The notes: generated from the sequence alone by a model not told the origin. A stretch of DNA of 64,000 bases from Kalmusia sp. IMI 367209 (GCA_027946365.1 JAPEUQ010000006.1:1984001-2048000); one strand, 5' to 3'. Counted from the first letter of the stretch, positions 10,909 through 22,613 are shown. Numbers and translations: made by a program.

Positions 10909-12798
10909 ATGAGCAATGCCATCCCAATGGCTCTGCGGCCTGCTACGCGCGCCGCCCACCAGTGGAACACCGTGACGCTCGCCTTCGCCCGCCGATACTG
11001 CCATCCACAGCCCTCTTGCTTCACCGCGACCTCTCCATCCCCAATACTGTCAGCCGTACAGTCGCGTGGCCCACCTCGCACGAGCCGATCCTTCTCTACG
11101 ACCCCTCGAATCGCCGCGAAAGTTAACGACCTCACGCACCAAGATATTATACCGCCTCAAGAAGGCCTCCCCCAACGAAAACGCACAGTGAAGATTGGAC
11201 CTCTTCCGAATGGCTCTGTATCCGAACAAAGGATACGCCAGATCTTTGGCGGGCGAGTTTCTTTCCACGACGGCAACAGCGTCCTACGCATCCTGCACCA
11301 TCGTCGCACTTCAGGATCCCTTGCCGACTACGGCGTTGACAATCTCGGCGCACAATACAGCGTAAGCCGTAATCAAGCGGTCAAGGCTCTAGCATGGCTG
11401 CGCGAGCAGTATCCCATAGATGAAGCGCGCGCGGCGGAAGAATGGGCAGAGAAAGAAGCAAATCGGATAGCGTATGAGCTATGGCTGGCTGATCCGGAGA
11501 ACGACAGCAAGTACAAGGATCCCGCGAGGGTATTCAGGGAACAGCAGAAGAAAGAGGCGGAAGAGCGAGCATCGGAGGCAGAGCAGGAGGAGAGGCAGAA
11601 ATTTGGCATTCTGTACACAGGAAAGTCGCAATTCGAACTCAGCATCCAGGAAAAGAGGCGGCAGCGGCTGGAAGAGATCACCAGAAAAGCAGAAGAAAAA
11701 GAAGCAAAGGCTGTTGAAGAGGAGAAGATGCTTGCGACAGGCGAGTGGGTGCGGACACCGGGTGGAACTCAGCTCATGAAGCCCGGACAGGACACATATG
11801 TGGACGTTTTCGGGCGAGAGCAGATTAGCCGAAGGAAAGAAGAGATGGAGAGAGCCCAGAAAGCAGCGCAGACAGACTTCACAAGTGTGGACGACATGCT
11901 GACGAAAACAACTTTGGTTCGTTGAAACCCCTTCCCCATCTCGTTCTCCGACATATGTACTAAGAAAGCATAGACCCAGCGTCTCTGGCCCATGTCCGCC
12001 TTCGTCGTCGCCGTCTGCCTCCTTTCCTATGGCTTCGCACACTACTACAGCCCGCCATCGCCTGAATACCGCCTCTGGCCCGGCCTCTCCCCCTCCACAG
12101 CAACCCTCGCGGCGATATTCCTCACCAACACGCTCATCTGCATAGCCTGGCGCTGGACCCCGTTCTGGCCCATTATGACACGCTACTTCATGCACGTGCC
12201 CGGCTATCCACGTGCCATTCAAGCCGTCGCAAACGTCTTCTCGCACGTGCAGTATGAGCATCTTTTCGGCAACATGATGATGCTGGCGCTTGTCGCCCCC
12301 GTATGCCACGACCTCGTCGACAGGGGGATCTTCATGGGAACGTATGTCTCTGCGGGCGCGGTGGGCACGCTATTCTCGCTCTACTGGGCGAATTTGGGCA
12401 AGGGCAATATTTCGGCGCATTCTGTTGGCGCATCTGCAGCGATCTGGGGTGTTTCGGCGCTGTATTGCTTGCTGACTGAGCAAGAGAGTATCAAGATTCC
12501 AGTCGTGAAGGACATGGAAGTGGGCTTCTATCCGAAGATGCTCCTAGCTGCGTTTGTAGTCTGGGAGGTGCTTGTCGCGCTTAGGGGCGGTAAGGGGACG
12601 ATGGACCATGCAAGCCATTTCGGGGGTATGCTCACGGGTGTCAGTGTTGCGGGTTACCTGCATGCGACGGGGTGGCATCAGAGGAGGGCTGGCTTGCAGG
12701 CGAAGGCTGGGGTAGATGATAAGACGGTAGATTTAGAGAAGATGGTAAGCGAAGAAGTCAAGGAGGTCAAGGAGAGTGTCAAGAAGGCCGTTAAATGA
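10909..12798 (+). CDS. Mitochondrial Bot1-domain protein fused to a PARL/Pcp1-type rhomboid
   Basis: Exon 1 (10909-11916) and exon 2 (11974-12798) are joined by a 57-nt intron with a TACTAAG branch point and CATAG acceptor. They give 610 aa in phase. Residues 1-75 look like a mitochondrial presequence (SRSFSTTPRIAAKV). Residues about 80-335 match the Bot1p/eukaryotic mitochondrial regulator domain: IRQIFGGRVSFHDGNSVLRI, then SLADYGVDNLG, then a charged coiled coil. The second part is a rhomboid with about seven membrane spans. Its motifs are HVQYEHLFGNMM, the serine loop HSVGASAAIWG (usually GASG) and the late histidine in HASHFGG. Bot1 is linked to mitochondrial ribosomes and respiration; Pcp1 cleaves Mgm1 and Ccp1 in the inner membrane. 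The donor (GTTCGT) is weak, but without splicing the rhomboid part would lack any targeting sequence. Confidence 0.8.
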
Positions 12799-13851
12799 AC
12801 GGCTTAGCAGCGCTTCTCTAGTGACGACCGGTGGATTGCTGAGTCGATAATGCGGAGGACGAGGGACTGTAGGATACGTGTTTCGTTGTACATGTTCGAG
12901 CCCATTGTATATACCGATGTTTCTGTGTATAATAGCTCCAACTCCCTGCCCGCGCGTTAAGACGCCCGACTGCGGCGTCGACGCCGCACTTGCGTGAAGA
13001 GATATATTTCTTGTCCTCGACGCATGATATAAACCAGAACAATCTTTTCGTCACTTCATTTTATACACGATTTCGTTCCGTTTGTAGCAGTCGTGTGAGC
13101 AATGGGCGTACTCTTCGTTCCATCTTTCGTCGTATGTCCCGCGCATACCTCTCCCTCAAAACCCCACATGATCGCAGACAAAAAACCATCAGAGCAATCA
13201 AAGTATACATCGTTCACGCCGATCAACGTAGGCGGGAGAGTAAGCGGTGAGCAAGACCTCGTCCGTGCGGTGCGTCTGCGTCCCGTCTACTGCATTGTTA
13301 TGCCTTGCACCAGACCAGACCGGCATTGAGGACTTGGTTCGCGGGACTGACATGGATATGTAAAAGTTTTCTTTCTGGATAAACTTACGTGTGTCGGTCT
13401 AGCTTGTAGTCGGGAATCTTTTACTTCGATTGTCGTACGTGGAGATTTCAGCCCGTTGCAAACGCTGTTGTTTTCCAATGGAACGAGGTGTATCTGAGAC
13501 TTTGAAAAATTATTACTCGCCACAGCGACGGTAGGATGTGCTTAGAGCTGAATATAATGTTGCTGTGCGTCAGAAAATAGTGTTACATAATTGTAATAGC
13601 CATGATCGAATGCTGTTGTGTGGTTACGGTTGGTTCGGTGGAGGGAGTGGATGGGATTCAGCGATACACGCTCGAGCTCAAGCACTCAGCTTCTTTGCAA
13701 GAGATATCTCGCTTTTGACTTCTATCAAGCGCTCGTCTAGTCTTGGAATATAGATACTATGCGACTGCGGCGTAGTCACGATTTTGATCGAATAGTACGC
13801 ATCCCTCTATGCAATACACCCTCACATCCATCAATCCAAGACATCGCCCGC
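12799..13851. other. Intergenic region between convergent genes
   Basis: About 1.05 kb between the 3' ends of the rhomboid fusion and the phospholipase-like gene. It should contain both 3' UTRs. I see no coding sequence with recognisable features. Confidence 0.5.
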
Positions 13852-15372
13852 TCATTGCCCAACCATCCCAGCCTCCTGCACCTTCCTCAAGATGCCCATG
13901 TTCAAACCCACGACCAATCGTACCAGATCCCAATCGCCACCATCACCCACCATATCCATAACCACCACGCCGGCGCCGCCATCGCCCTCCCCAACCCTCC
14001 TCACGCCCGCCTCTCCCAAGCTAGTCATCCCCGGCTCCTGCGGACTCGTCAACGGCTCCTGCAGATGGTGCCCAGCACAAACCCACTCCTCGACACCCCT
14101 GTTTACGATCCTCGCAATCTTCTCCGGCCACGTGCCTACGCGGAAGAAATTGCTGCCGGACAAGAAGTTGAGGTGAATCGGGCCGGGCGGCACGGGGTTC
14201 GCGACGTCGGTGTTGACGCCGGGGACGAACGAAGTCGTCGCTGCGGCGCGCACCAGCTGCGCGTTGGCGTGCAGGAGCTTGTCCGGGATGACGGACGGGT
14301 GCATGATTTCGCAGTAGTCCTGGACGCAGAAGGGGCCGTGGAGGGCGTGCGCCGAGTTGTTGGGCCAGGCGGTTGCGTCGAGGCCGTGGCGTGCGTCTTC
14401 TGAGCGCATCTCGTAGCGTCTCACGAGGACGAGCTTTCCTCGGATGTCGCCGAGGTACGGGATTTTGTCGTCGGTGTGCCATTTCCCTGCGTTCGGGCCG
14501 ATGTAGTGTTGTCGTAATATGGCGGCGAGATGCTCGTCCGTGGCGCTGCCTATACCCTCCCTCTTTAAGGAGATCAAAACGGTTTCGCTGGGGTTGGCGT
14601 CGAGGAAGGCGTAGCATGCTTCCAGGACCGGAGCGAGATACTTCGTTCCCGTTAGACTAATGGGAAACGCGCCGTGCACCAGGTACAGATCCTTTTTTGA
14701 TACATCTGTGGCATGCGCAGGCTGCACGCGTATGTCGAGGAACCGGACGCCATTGTCGAGCTGCGTGCGCACGTCGACCGTTTGGCAGCGGACGGAGGGT
14801 AGGGCGCGGTAGTGGGTGTGGGAGTTATGTGTGCCGGGGATGCTGAGGGCGGATAGGGGGAGCGTATCGGGTAGGGATTGCATCCATTTCGAGTAATCGG
14901 GGAGGTGGTTGGAGTGAATTGTGAGGTGCGATGCTGGCTTGATTGGGTGGTAAAGAGCTGTGTAAGAGCTTGAGGGATTCGGTGTCAACGGTGTAAATAG
15001 CTGTGATCCTTTTTGGGTGTAGGAAGGGTTGGAATCGATGCGATAGCGTTCGCCTGTTTCATTTTCTACGGTTATGCGAAGTGTGGTGGATGATAATGTT
15101 GAAGGAGAACCTGCGCTGGATCCATCCGGAGAAGGTGATCGGAGTGTATATGATTCGTACGGAGCGAGCGTGACATCAATGCCCTGGCGCTTGAACGTTT
15201 GAGCATGCAGACCCAGTTCTCCGGCGGAGGGTGCTATCGACGTAGCATTTCTTTGCGCAGAGGGAAACGCACTAGCTTTCGACTGCTTCGTGTTCGGATC
15301 ATCAAATCGTTCCAAGCTCTTCAAAATAATAGCTGTGGACGTCAAGTTCCGGATCGTAAGCGGCGAGGCCAT
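13852..15372 (-). CDS. PI-PLC X-domain phosphodiesterase-like protein
   Basis: A single exon of 506 codons from ATG 15372. The first 150 residues form a beta-rich, Ser/Thr-rich region that is not a signal peptide. The X-box barrel begins around residue 165: LSIPGTHNSHTHY has the first catalytic His, NGVRFLDIRVQP the metal-ligand region, and LYLVHGAFPISLT the second His. Later strands include VLISLKREG, GKLVLVRRYE and HLNFLSGSNFF, as in bacterial-type phosphatidylinositol-specific phospholipase C. This type lacks the Y, C2 and PH domains of signalling PLCs. It would cleave PI or GPI-like lipids with a cyclic inositol phosphate intermediate. Substrate and location are inferred. The extreme C-terminus is hydrophobic but has no clear GPI site. 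Confidence 0.85.
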   Translation of the reverse strand: MASPLTIRNLTSTAIILKSLERFDDPNTKQSKASAFPSAQRNATSIAPSAGELGLHAQTFKRQGIDVTLAPYESYTLRSPSPDGSSAGSPSTLSSTTLRITVENETGERYRIDSNPSYTQKGSQLFTPLTPNPSSSYTALYHPIKPASHLTIHSNHLPDYSKWMQSLPDTLPLSALSIPGTHNSHTHYRALPSVRCQTVDVRTQLDNGVRFLDIRVQPAHATDVSKKDLYLVHGAFPISLTGTKYLAPVLEACYAFLDANPSETVLISLKREGIGSATDEHLAAILRQHYIGPNAGKWHTDDKIPYLGDIRGKLVLVRRYEMRSEDARHGLDATAWPNNSAHALHGPFCVQDYCEIMHPSVIPDKLLHANAQLVRAAATTSFVPGVNTDVANPVPPGPIHLNFLSGSNFFRVGTWPEKIARIVNRGVEEWVCAGHHLQEPLTSPQEPGMTSLGEAGVRRVGEGDGGAGVVVMDMVGDGGDWDLVRLVVGLNMGILRKVQEAGMVGQ

Positions 15373-16051
15373 GCAGAATGTTAAGTAGCGAGCGGATGTA
15401 TCAAATATCTAATCTATCTTTCCTCCCAGGTAAACGAAATTCTTGGATGCGCCAATGCTGAATACACTTGCTAGGTGAGAAAAGAGAGCCCTGGGGTGTC
15501 CAACCTAACGTTTGCAAGGCGTTCGAATAACAAAACGAATGAGTGTGGGCGTAAGTTCGATGCCAGACACGGGTATATTGATGAAGAATTTCGAAAGGAT
15601 GGAAGAGGCGTCAGCGGGTTACGTTTAACGCCAAGACCATTGCTTTGCACCTCAAAATCCTGGGAAGCTAATTAGGTAGTCAAACCAAGTCTCACACTTT
15701 CCATAAACATTCAGGCGCGGCACTGTTTCATCTGGGTCATTTATATTGGCAAGAAGTCATGTTCAAAGGACTGGTTGTATTGTATCAACGAAACCAAGGC
15801 CGCTGCATACAGCGGCTAGCCATCCTATGCAAAGCGCCCTGTCTTTACTAACCGGAATGCCATCCCGGGTATCATGCAGCAAGAAGAAAAAACAAAAACA
15901 ATATGATATATCCGTGACCCTTGCACTACAAAAGGCCAGAGCCTTCGTCCATTTCATAACGCCAAGTATGCAACCGACTGACAATAGCGAGTATTCGGTC
16001 TCGTACCGTGAGATGAAGATACCGACCCAACGCCTAGAAATGCGAGTGTTT
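15373..16051. other. Intergenic region, no supported gene
   Basis: About 680 bp between the start of the phospholipase-like gene and the end of the sirtuin gene, both on the minus strand. It holds the former's promoter and the latter's 3' UTR. No supported coding sequence. Confidence 0.5.
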
Positions 16052-18007
16052 CTACGATACAGTCTCCGCCGGATTGAGAAGGTTCGCGATGCTTAATCTG
16101 GACTGTGAGTCCGCTGTTGACGGACGTGATTCGCTCCTTGGTTGCGCCATTGCAAAAAATTGCTCCTGCTGGAGTTGCTCACTCGGCGTCCGGGGCTTGA
16201 TGGGGCTGATAGCTTCTACCAGGGGGGCCTTTGGGGAGTGGTTGTAGCGCGGATCATATAGTCCGATGTTCTTGAAGACAGTCACTTTCGATCCCTCTTT
16301 TCGCGGAGTCGAGGGTGCTCTTTTGGCGACATGTATCGAGTCCTGATTCTCAGCCATGGGCAACGCAGCCACCTGACCAACGAATTTGGAAGATTTGACC
16401 TGAATGTTGTCCTTCTTCTTCTGCTGTTTGAAGTTGTTCGTGATGGCCGGAGTCGTTTGCTTCGGCTCCTTCTTCACCTTGCTCTTCCCATTTGTCGCTT
16501 TCTTTGGCTGGGCCTTTGCGCGCTTGGTAGGGGCCTTGGCGTTCGCCTTTCCGTTCAACTGCGCAAACGCATTGACCTTATCACCCTCGGAATTCCTCTT
16601 TGTCCCCTTCTTCGACGGCGTTGGCGGGTCTTCTGCTTTGATCCCGGATTGTGGACCAATTCGTGGGCTTTGGGCGGGCGTGGGCATCCCTTGAACCTTC
16701 AGAACCTTCTTCGGCGTCCCTATTACTACAGAGGGCTTATGCTTAGGTATCTCGTCACTCGCAACCTCCTTGAATTTTACAGGGTCATCCCACTTTTGCA
16801 TAGCGGCGTAGCGGGCAACTTCATCGCACGGACCCTGAACAACGAGATCCCACAGGTTCCCCAGCTCTTTGCCTATAGGCTCAGGTTCGTTGTTGATCCA
16901 AATAGTAATCCCATCCTTTCGGTCTCGCACCGTATTGCACATTTCTCGGACAATACGTTTCGCACCGGGGACTTTCAACGTCGTTCCCACAACAATAACA
17001 GCATCGGGTCTTGTTCGTAAATCAGCCGTCGAGCAGAGTCCGATGGCCTCTTCGTCCGGGTTGTACTCATTGTATAACACCATGCGCGGCCGCAGGCACC
17101 CAATCCCGTGACTTCTTCGATCAGCTGCTTGCCTTGCCAGATCGTCAGCATGGCAACTTGGGCAGGCAGGCGGAGTAGGTCCGTCAAAAATTTCTGCGTG
17201 AAAATCGGAGACTGCATGACACTTGGAGCACACCATATGATCTAATGCGCCATGCAGCTGGACCGTCTTGGGCCAAGGCCCCTTCTTCGGGAGAGGCACC
17301 TCGGTCTTGAGAGGCGGGAGCGAAGTATCAATGCTGTCGACATTTTGCGTATATAGGCGCAGTAATCTCCCTTCGTGGGCTAGTGTTGCGAGAAGGTGAT
17401 GGAAGGGCGTTGGTTGGGCATCCTTGGTCTTTTGCGACAATGTTCGTACCATGTCGTGGAACATAGAAGTAGACGTGTCATTTTGGTACACGGATGCATC
17501 AAAGAGCTCCTTACCGGATCCGATGCGTTTGTTCTCGTTGCGTAGAGATTTGAACAAGCCGGTAGACGAGCGGAAGTCGGGAATGCCGGCCGAGACAGAC
17601 ATGCCGGCACCGGCGATGACGACAATTTTGCGCTTCTTGTGCAGCGTCTTCAAAAGGCGGTCAAGCTGCGGCTTGTCTTCGTCGGTAAGATCTCTGCGCA
17701 GATCGAGGCGCTTGGCAGTGCGCTCCTTTGGGTCCTCGAGCTTTCGCTTCTTGCGGGGCCGATCGTCGTCGTCGTTGCTGGAGGGAGGCGAGGGCATGTT
17801 CTCTGGGGCAGGTGATGCTTTCGCAGAGGAGCGGTTGGAGGAGGAAGGGGAGGGGTACGGGCGGTGGTGGGCGAGCAATTGTGCCATTTCAGAAAGCTCC
17901 GAGTCGGATACGTCAGAAAGGCTGGAGTCGGAGGCGCCAGGGGAGGGAGCCGAAGAAGGCACGGAGCTCAGCGGCGAGCTCGGCGCCTGTGTGTCGAGCC
18001 AGCTCAT
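16052..18007 (-). CDS. hst4: NAD-dependent histone deacetylase, Hst3/Hst4-type sirtuin
   Basis: A single exon of 651 aa, starting at the ATG at 18007 (MSWLDTQAPSS); the upstream frame has no better start. An acidic and Ser-rich N-terminus and a basic patch (RPRKKRKL, a possible NLS) precede the sirtuin core at about residues 125-400. Core motifs are IAGAGMSVSAGIPDFRS (NAD binding), TQNVDSID, VQLHGALDHMVC (catalytic His), two Cys pairs for zinc (CSKC and CPSC) and LRPRMVLYNEYNP. The C-terminal 250 residues are Lys, Pro and Ser rich and low in complexity. Hst3 and Hst4 remove acetyl from histone H3 Lys56 in chromatin and protect genome stability. The core wording fits that class better than Sir2 or Hst2. 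Which of the two paralogues it matches is not decided here. Confidence 0.87.
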   Translation of the reverse strand: MSWLDTQAPSSPLSSVPSSAPSPGASDSSLSDVSDSELSEMAQLLAHHRPYPSPSSSNRSSAKASPAPENMPSPPSSNDDDDRPRKKRKLEDPKERTAKRLDLRRDLTDEDKPQLDRLLKTLHKKRKIVVIAGAGMSVSAGIPDFRSSTGLFKSLRNENKRIGSGKELFDASVYQNDTSTSMFHDMVRTLSQKTKDAQPTPFHHLLATLAHEGRLLRLYTQNVDSIDTSLPPLKTEVPLPKKGPWPKTVQLHGALDHMVCSKCHAVSDFHAEIFDGPTPPACPSCHADDLARQAADRRSHGIGCLRPRMVLYNEYNPDEEAIGLCSTADLRTRPDAVIVVGTTLKVPGAKRIVREMCNTVRDRKDGITIWINNEPEPIGKELGNLWDLVVQGPCDEVARYAAMQKWDDPVKFKEVASDEIPKHKPSVVIGTPKKVLKVQGMPTPAQSPRIGPQSGIKAEDPPTPSKKGTKRNSEGDKVNAFAQLNGKANAKAPTKRAKAQPKKATNGKSKVKKEPKQTTPAITNNFKQQKKKDNIQVKSSKFVGQVAALPMAENQDSIHVAKRAPSTPRKEGSKVTVFKNIGLYDPRYNHSPKAPLVEAISPIKPRTPSEQLQQEQFFAMAQPRSESRPSTADSQSRLSIANLLNPAETVS

Positions 18008-19301
18008 GGTGAATGTGGAAAGCGCGGCCTCGAAAGCTGGCAGAAGGCGGTGAAAGTAGCGGGCAACGACAGCTCGAGGCAGCAGACGCCTTGTCTGTCT
18101 GTTTTGGTCGTCGTTCGCAGCGGCGGGCAGCTTGCAGACAGCGCGAAAGCGAGCGAAAGGCGCCGTCACGACACGTCGGGGGTCCTGCGCAGTCGTCGAG
18201 CGCCCAAAAAAAAGGTCGGCAGAGCTAGGTCATGGGGGCGCGAGGGCGGCGCGGTGGTTTATAGGCAGGGTGCGCGTGGATGCGCGACGCGGGGAGCGGT
18301 GGAGTGAAATGAGGGAGGTTGGACGTCGTCGGCGTTGCGCAACGGGGGATCGGCTTGACCACCAAGGACGGGGGGACTAAGCGTCTAGGAAGCTTGGCCC
18401 ATGCACCGTAAACAACAAAAACACCGTCGCGTCCCACACGCCGACGAGCTGGCGTCGATTCAGACGTTGTATAGGGGCAGACGGATGCTCTACTCTATAT
18501 ACAAGGGGCTGTCTGCCGGCTTTGCAGCTTCTACTCAGGCGTTTGCGGCCTGCACGTCTCGTTTTGATGATGCTGGCGCGCAACAAAGGGCACTGCGATT
18601 GTCGGGCAGCGCGGCTGCTATAGGCATTGCTGACACGTCGCGCAGCCTGCTGGGCGCTCTTCTCTGGCCCAGTGCAATCGGCAAAACGCGAATTGGCTTG
18701 GGCTGTGGCGCATTGGCAGCTGTTCAACGGTGAGGACTCGACGGTAGACGCTATATCTTGCGACCCAGGGCTGCGGTTGCATCCGTCTGCGAGAGGAAGA
18801 CATAGCTGCGGCCGAGTGCCTTTGACCGCATGATGAGTAGTACGGAGTACATGGCGCCTCGCACTGGCATGGACCACAGCGCTGCTCGAGGCCTGGCCTG
18901 AAACTCAGACGGGAGAAAGTGAAAGGTCGTGTCTGTGACGTGATCAGCGTGGAGCACGAACCGCACGCGACTCGCCAGGCTAGAACCGTTGGCACCTAGC
19001 TTCGCTGGACCTGCAGAGCGCCGCGCCCGTGCCCGTGCTACCAATCAGGCAAGCCTCAGGCCTGCAGCTCGCCTTCGTCTCGTTGGGAAACGCCAACATA
19101 CGCCGCGACCACTGCTTCCTTCTCTTGTTCAAATCGTTGTGATACCCGGCTCTCTTTGGCCACTGCATGCTTGTTTTGATGGCGTTTGCCGTGTAGGCAG
19201 GGACTGCTCGGCTTTTACCTGCAGCCTCCTCCATCTCAACACACATTTGTCTATCTTCTCAATCCATACATCTTCTAGCCCTACACAGGCAATCGGCAAC
19301 C
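18008..19301. promoter_or_regulatory. Divergent promoter region, sirtuin and MED16 genes
   Basis: 1.3 kb between two divergent start codons. Several open frames of 60-220 codons cross it on both strands, but they overlap each other and lack domains or splice structure. A CT-rich stretch with TATCTTCTC-like sequence lies just upstream of the MED16 ATG. No named element was identified. Confidence 0.45.
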
Positions 19302-22300
19302 ATGGACGATCAAACGTACGACGGCATGGATGTCGACGATCTCTTTGGAGACTCGGAGCAGGTCGAGCTCCCGACAATGAACGCCCTGCCCGCCCCGCCT
19401 GTGAAAGGACTTGCGAAAAGGCTCGACGAGCTGGGCGCAAGCGGATGCAGCTCGTAAGTTCATCAAACCCGCTGCAGCCTGCCAACTTCTATTACCTCAT
19501 GTATCGGGACTTTGTTCCGTCCTCTCACAAGTGGCAGATGTCTGTCTGCGTAACATTTTATTTCCCAGCCGCACTGACCTTCGCCCAGGAGGATATCATG
19601 GTCAAAAAATGGCTGCATCGCATACATCACCCCAGACAGCCTCGGCATTAATCTCAGAGTCTTCTCCCGGGACGCTTCGACAGGCAAGTGGGACCTAGGC
19701 ACAGACGTGCAGCTCGACCTGCCCCAAACTCATGATGAATTTCATTTTGTTCACCTGTCCTGGAGTCATCTGGGTAATGATCTGGCTGTCGTCGATTCTG
19801 CGGGTCATGTAATGATATTCTCGTGTGCCATGGTTCTGGACCGCATGAACTTCATGAAGACAGAGCTGGCTCAGCCTGATACGGAGATGGATGCTGTGGC
19901 GGGCATGCACTGGCTGGCGATCCATCCGTATGAGCAAAAGGTCAGCCCTTCCATGTGTGTCCAGAAGAAACGATGTTGATGACGACAGAACCACATTGCA
20001 TGGTCAGCAAGTAAGAAGAACGAAAAATGGGATTTCAATATCACCTCCCACATGTTTCACGACATGCATCATCCCGTCGAAGGGAAGGCTTCTTTGGTGT
20101 ACTTGAAGAGGCAGGGTGACCTCAGGCTCCGTTTTCAGCAACCGGATAACAGTTGGACAGAGGTGTCAGCTTCCCTGGGGGCCATGCTGTCTACGAAGGA
20201 GGCGTTCACTCACGCGGCCTTTGCTTCTAACAACGGTATGTATCTGGGGCCTACTCGTTGTTCCCATCATCTGACAATGACAGACAACAAGCTCCTCATG
20301 GCCGCCTATGATGTGGGTGGCCACCTGCATCTCTTCCGCATAGATGCAGTATGGAACGTTCCCGCTACAAAGCCTGGCCAACAACCCACAAAGCAATACG
20401 AGAAGCCGGATCTCCAGGTATCCAGAATAGCGACCGAAGATGACTGCCACCCTGCCATGATGGACAGCGGCCTCCCAGGCGATGCTGAGTCAAGAGTCAG
20501 AGTCCCAGCGCAGTTGACGCACCTCCACTTTCTCCCTGTCACTCCTGAAGCGGGCGACGGATCTGTCCCGACCGTTCAGGCCATTTTCTCATCTCCTCCC
20601 AATATTGTTGCGGTGGACCAGACACATCCACAGCAGAACCCTTTCAGCATAGTGACAAAATGGGAGGTCCATCAGGTGGAGCAGAACCAGCTGCACGCTA
20701 GCTTGGACAAAGTCACGTCGAAGAAGAAGAGCGTGGGTTCCGTGCCAGCTCGCACAATCTGGCAGCTTCGAAGACAGCCAGACATCATGATGCACGAAGG
20801 TGTAGTTGTTTCATTTACTACACTGTGGTACAGCATGGTTCTCGCATTTTGCTACAGCGATGGCAACACTGTGTTCAAGAAGCGCACATCGATGGCAACC
20901 ATATCACCCGATTTCAACACCGAGGTCGTCACCTCCATGCCACAAGCCGGCTTCTCCTTTCCCGCGTTAGACAGTTCACTCCACGTCGCCCTGTCTCCAA
21001 ACCACTGCGTTGCAGCTAGCATGCAGCAAGACGGCAAGATCAAGCTCACGTCCATGCAATACAGCTACGGCTCCCTCGCAAGCGATGACGCAGACCAACA
21101 ACAATCCGCCTCTGCGGCTCTCGCAGCCCTCATCCTGCAAAATACCACAGCCGCAAACCAATACTTCTGTAGTGACGACATCTTCTCTGTCATGGGTGAG
21201 CTCAGCGAAGCCCGCAAGAGCGACTTCATCCAACTCATGTTCCAATCCCTCTCCGTAAAAATTGACTGCGGCGTCGACGACGGCGGTAACAATCACCTCA
21301 TCCTCCTCGGGCGGTCTCCTTTCTTTGTCAAGACCCTTTCTGCGATACACCTACTCGGTCTACGGGGCAGCGTAGAAAGAAGTCTGACGAGCAAGATGTC
21401 TTGGATGATATTGAATATCAAGTACGTGACGCAGATACTGACGACAATAGCCCGCATGCACGGCGCCATCGACAAGACTGCCGTCCGCCCCGAAGTCGTC
21501 CCCCAATTCATCGGCATCTGCCGCTGGATCATGCACTTCATGGTCTACACAATCGACGAGCTCCTCGCGACAGGCCGCGCACTCAGCCAAATCCCCTCGC
21601 TCACTCCCGAGCTCATCGAAGCCAAGCTCCATGAGCTAAACAAACCCGTTCTCCTGATCCTCCTCTCTTCCTTCCCCCGCATGATGATGAAGCTCTGGGC
21701 CCAGCCCATCCACTGGGTCCAACGCACAGCCTACAGCTACATCAACTCCAACGGGTCCCCCGAGATGCGCAAACTCTACTACCCGCTGCACCAAGCGCTG
21801 ACCGAAGCCCCGCTCAACTGGCAGCACTTCGAAGCCCTCACGTCGGAAGCCCAGCACCTCGTCCGCTCATGCTACAAGCAGCTCAAGCTCTCGGCCGACG
21901 AGCGCGACGCCGTAGAGCGCGAACTGCTCCTCGGCCGCCTCCCCAAGGAACTCTTCCCCGCGGCCCGCCGCCTCGTGACGGACACGCTGTTCGCCGACGC
22001 GCTACCCGCGCAGCACCCCCAGCAGCCACCCAAGCCCGACGCCGACCACAGGTGTCTCGCAGACAAGGTCGACATGGCCAAGATCATCTTCTTCGACACC
22101 ACCTGGCTCGGCCTCACCTCCTCCCAGCGCGCAAGCACCTGGTTCGCCTCCCACGTCGTCGACGTCTGCCAGAAGATGATCATCCGCGGCACAGGCATCC
22201 AGACGCACCCGGCCGTCGGCGGCGGCGGCGCCGCCGCAGCAGCCCAGAACACCAGGAACCGCAGCGACAGCATACAGAGTGCCGTGGGGGCTCCCGCTGA

Positions 22301-22490
22301 TGATGCCAGGAACGCAAAGCCCAAGGGCCAGCTGAGGCGCTGCGTGAGGTGCGGTGCGTACATGGAGGACGTTATGCTGGGGCTGCCCGGCTATGGGAGT
22401 CATCATGTGAGTTGGCTCATGGGCGTTGCGAAGCATTGTGTGTGCGGGAACAGTTGGATGCTTGCCCCGGAGAAGAAGAGCGCGAAGTAG
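19302..22490 (+). CDS. MED16: Mediator complex subunit 16 (Sin4)
   Basis: Four exons (19302-19453, 19589-19940, 19989-20235, 20284-22490) join in phase to 985 aa. The N-terminus MDDQTYDGMDVDDLFGD is followed by WD-like strands: SWSKNGCIAYITPD, then HFVHLSWSHLGNDLAVVDS and VAGMHWLAIHPYE. The C-terminal half is helical and ends with a Cys pair region (LRRCVRCGAYMED, then KHCVCGNSWML), as in fungal MED16. The subunit sits in the Mediator tail and passes activator signals to RNA polymerase II. Intron 3 (20236-20283) is 48 nt, divisible by three and free of stops, so its retention would add 16 residues without changing frame. Codon use is strongly C-ending after about 20900. Confidence 0.9.
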
Positions 22491-22557
22491 GATTTCGCCG
22501 AGGGGGTGAGTGATGAGGTTTGGGACGAGCTGGACAAGTGTGTTCGCGACGCACTGC

Positions 22558-22613
22558 ATGAACTTAACTCGCCGGATAAGACTAGATGAACTTAACTCGA
22601 CGAATAAGACTAG
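22558..22613. repeat. Imperfect tandem duplication, two 28-bp units
   Basis: Units 22558-22585 and 22586-22613 both begin ATGAACTTAACTCG and end ATAAGACTAG. They differ at two positions. The pair lies about 70 bp past the MED16 stop, probably in its 3' UTR. Confidence 0.85.

Noticed and set aside
18377..18995. Overlapping frames on both strands between the sirtuin and MED16 genes
   Set aside because: Mutually overlapping, Cys/Arg-rich random-looking translations without motifs; the region is a divergent promoter.
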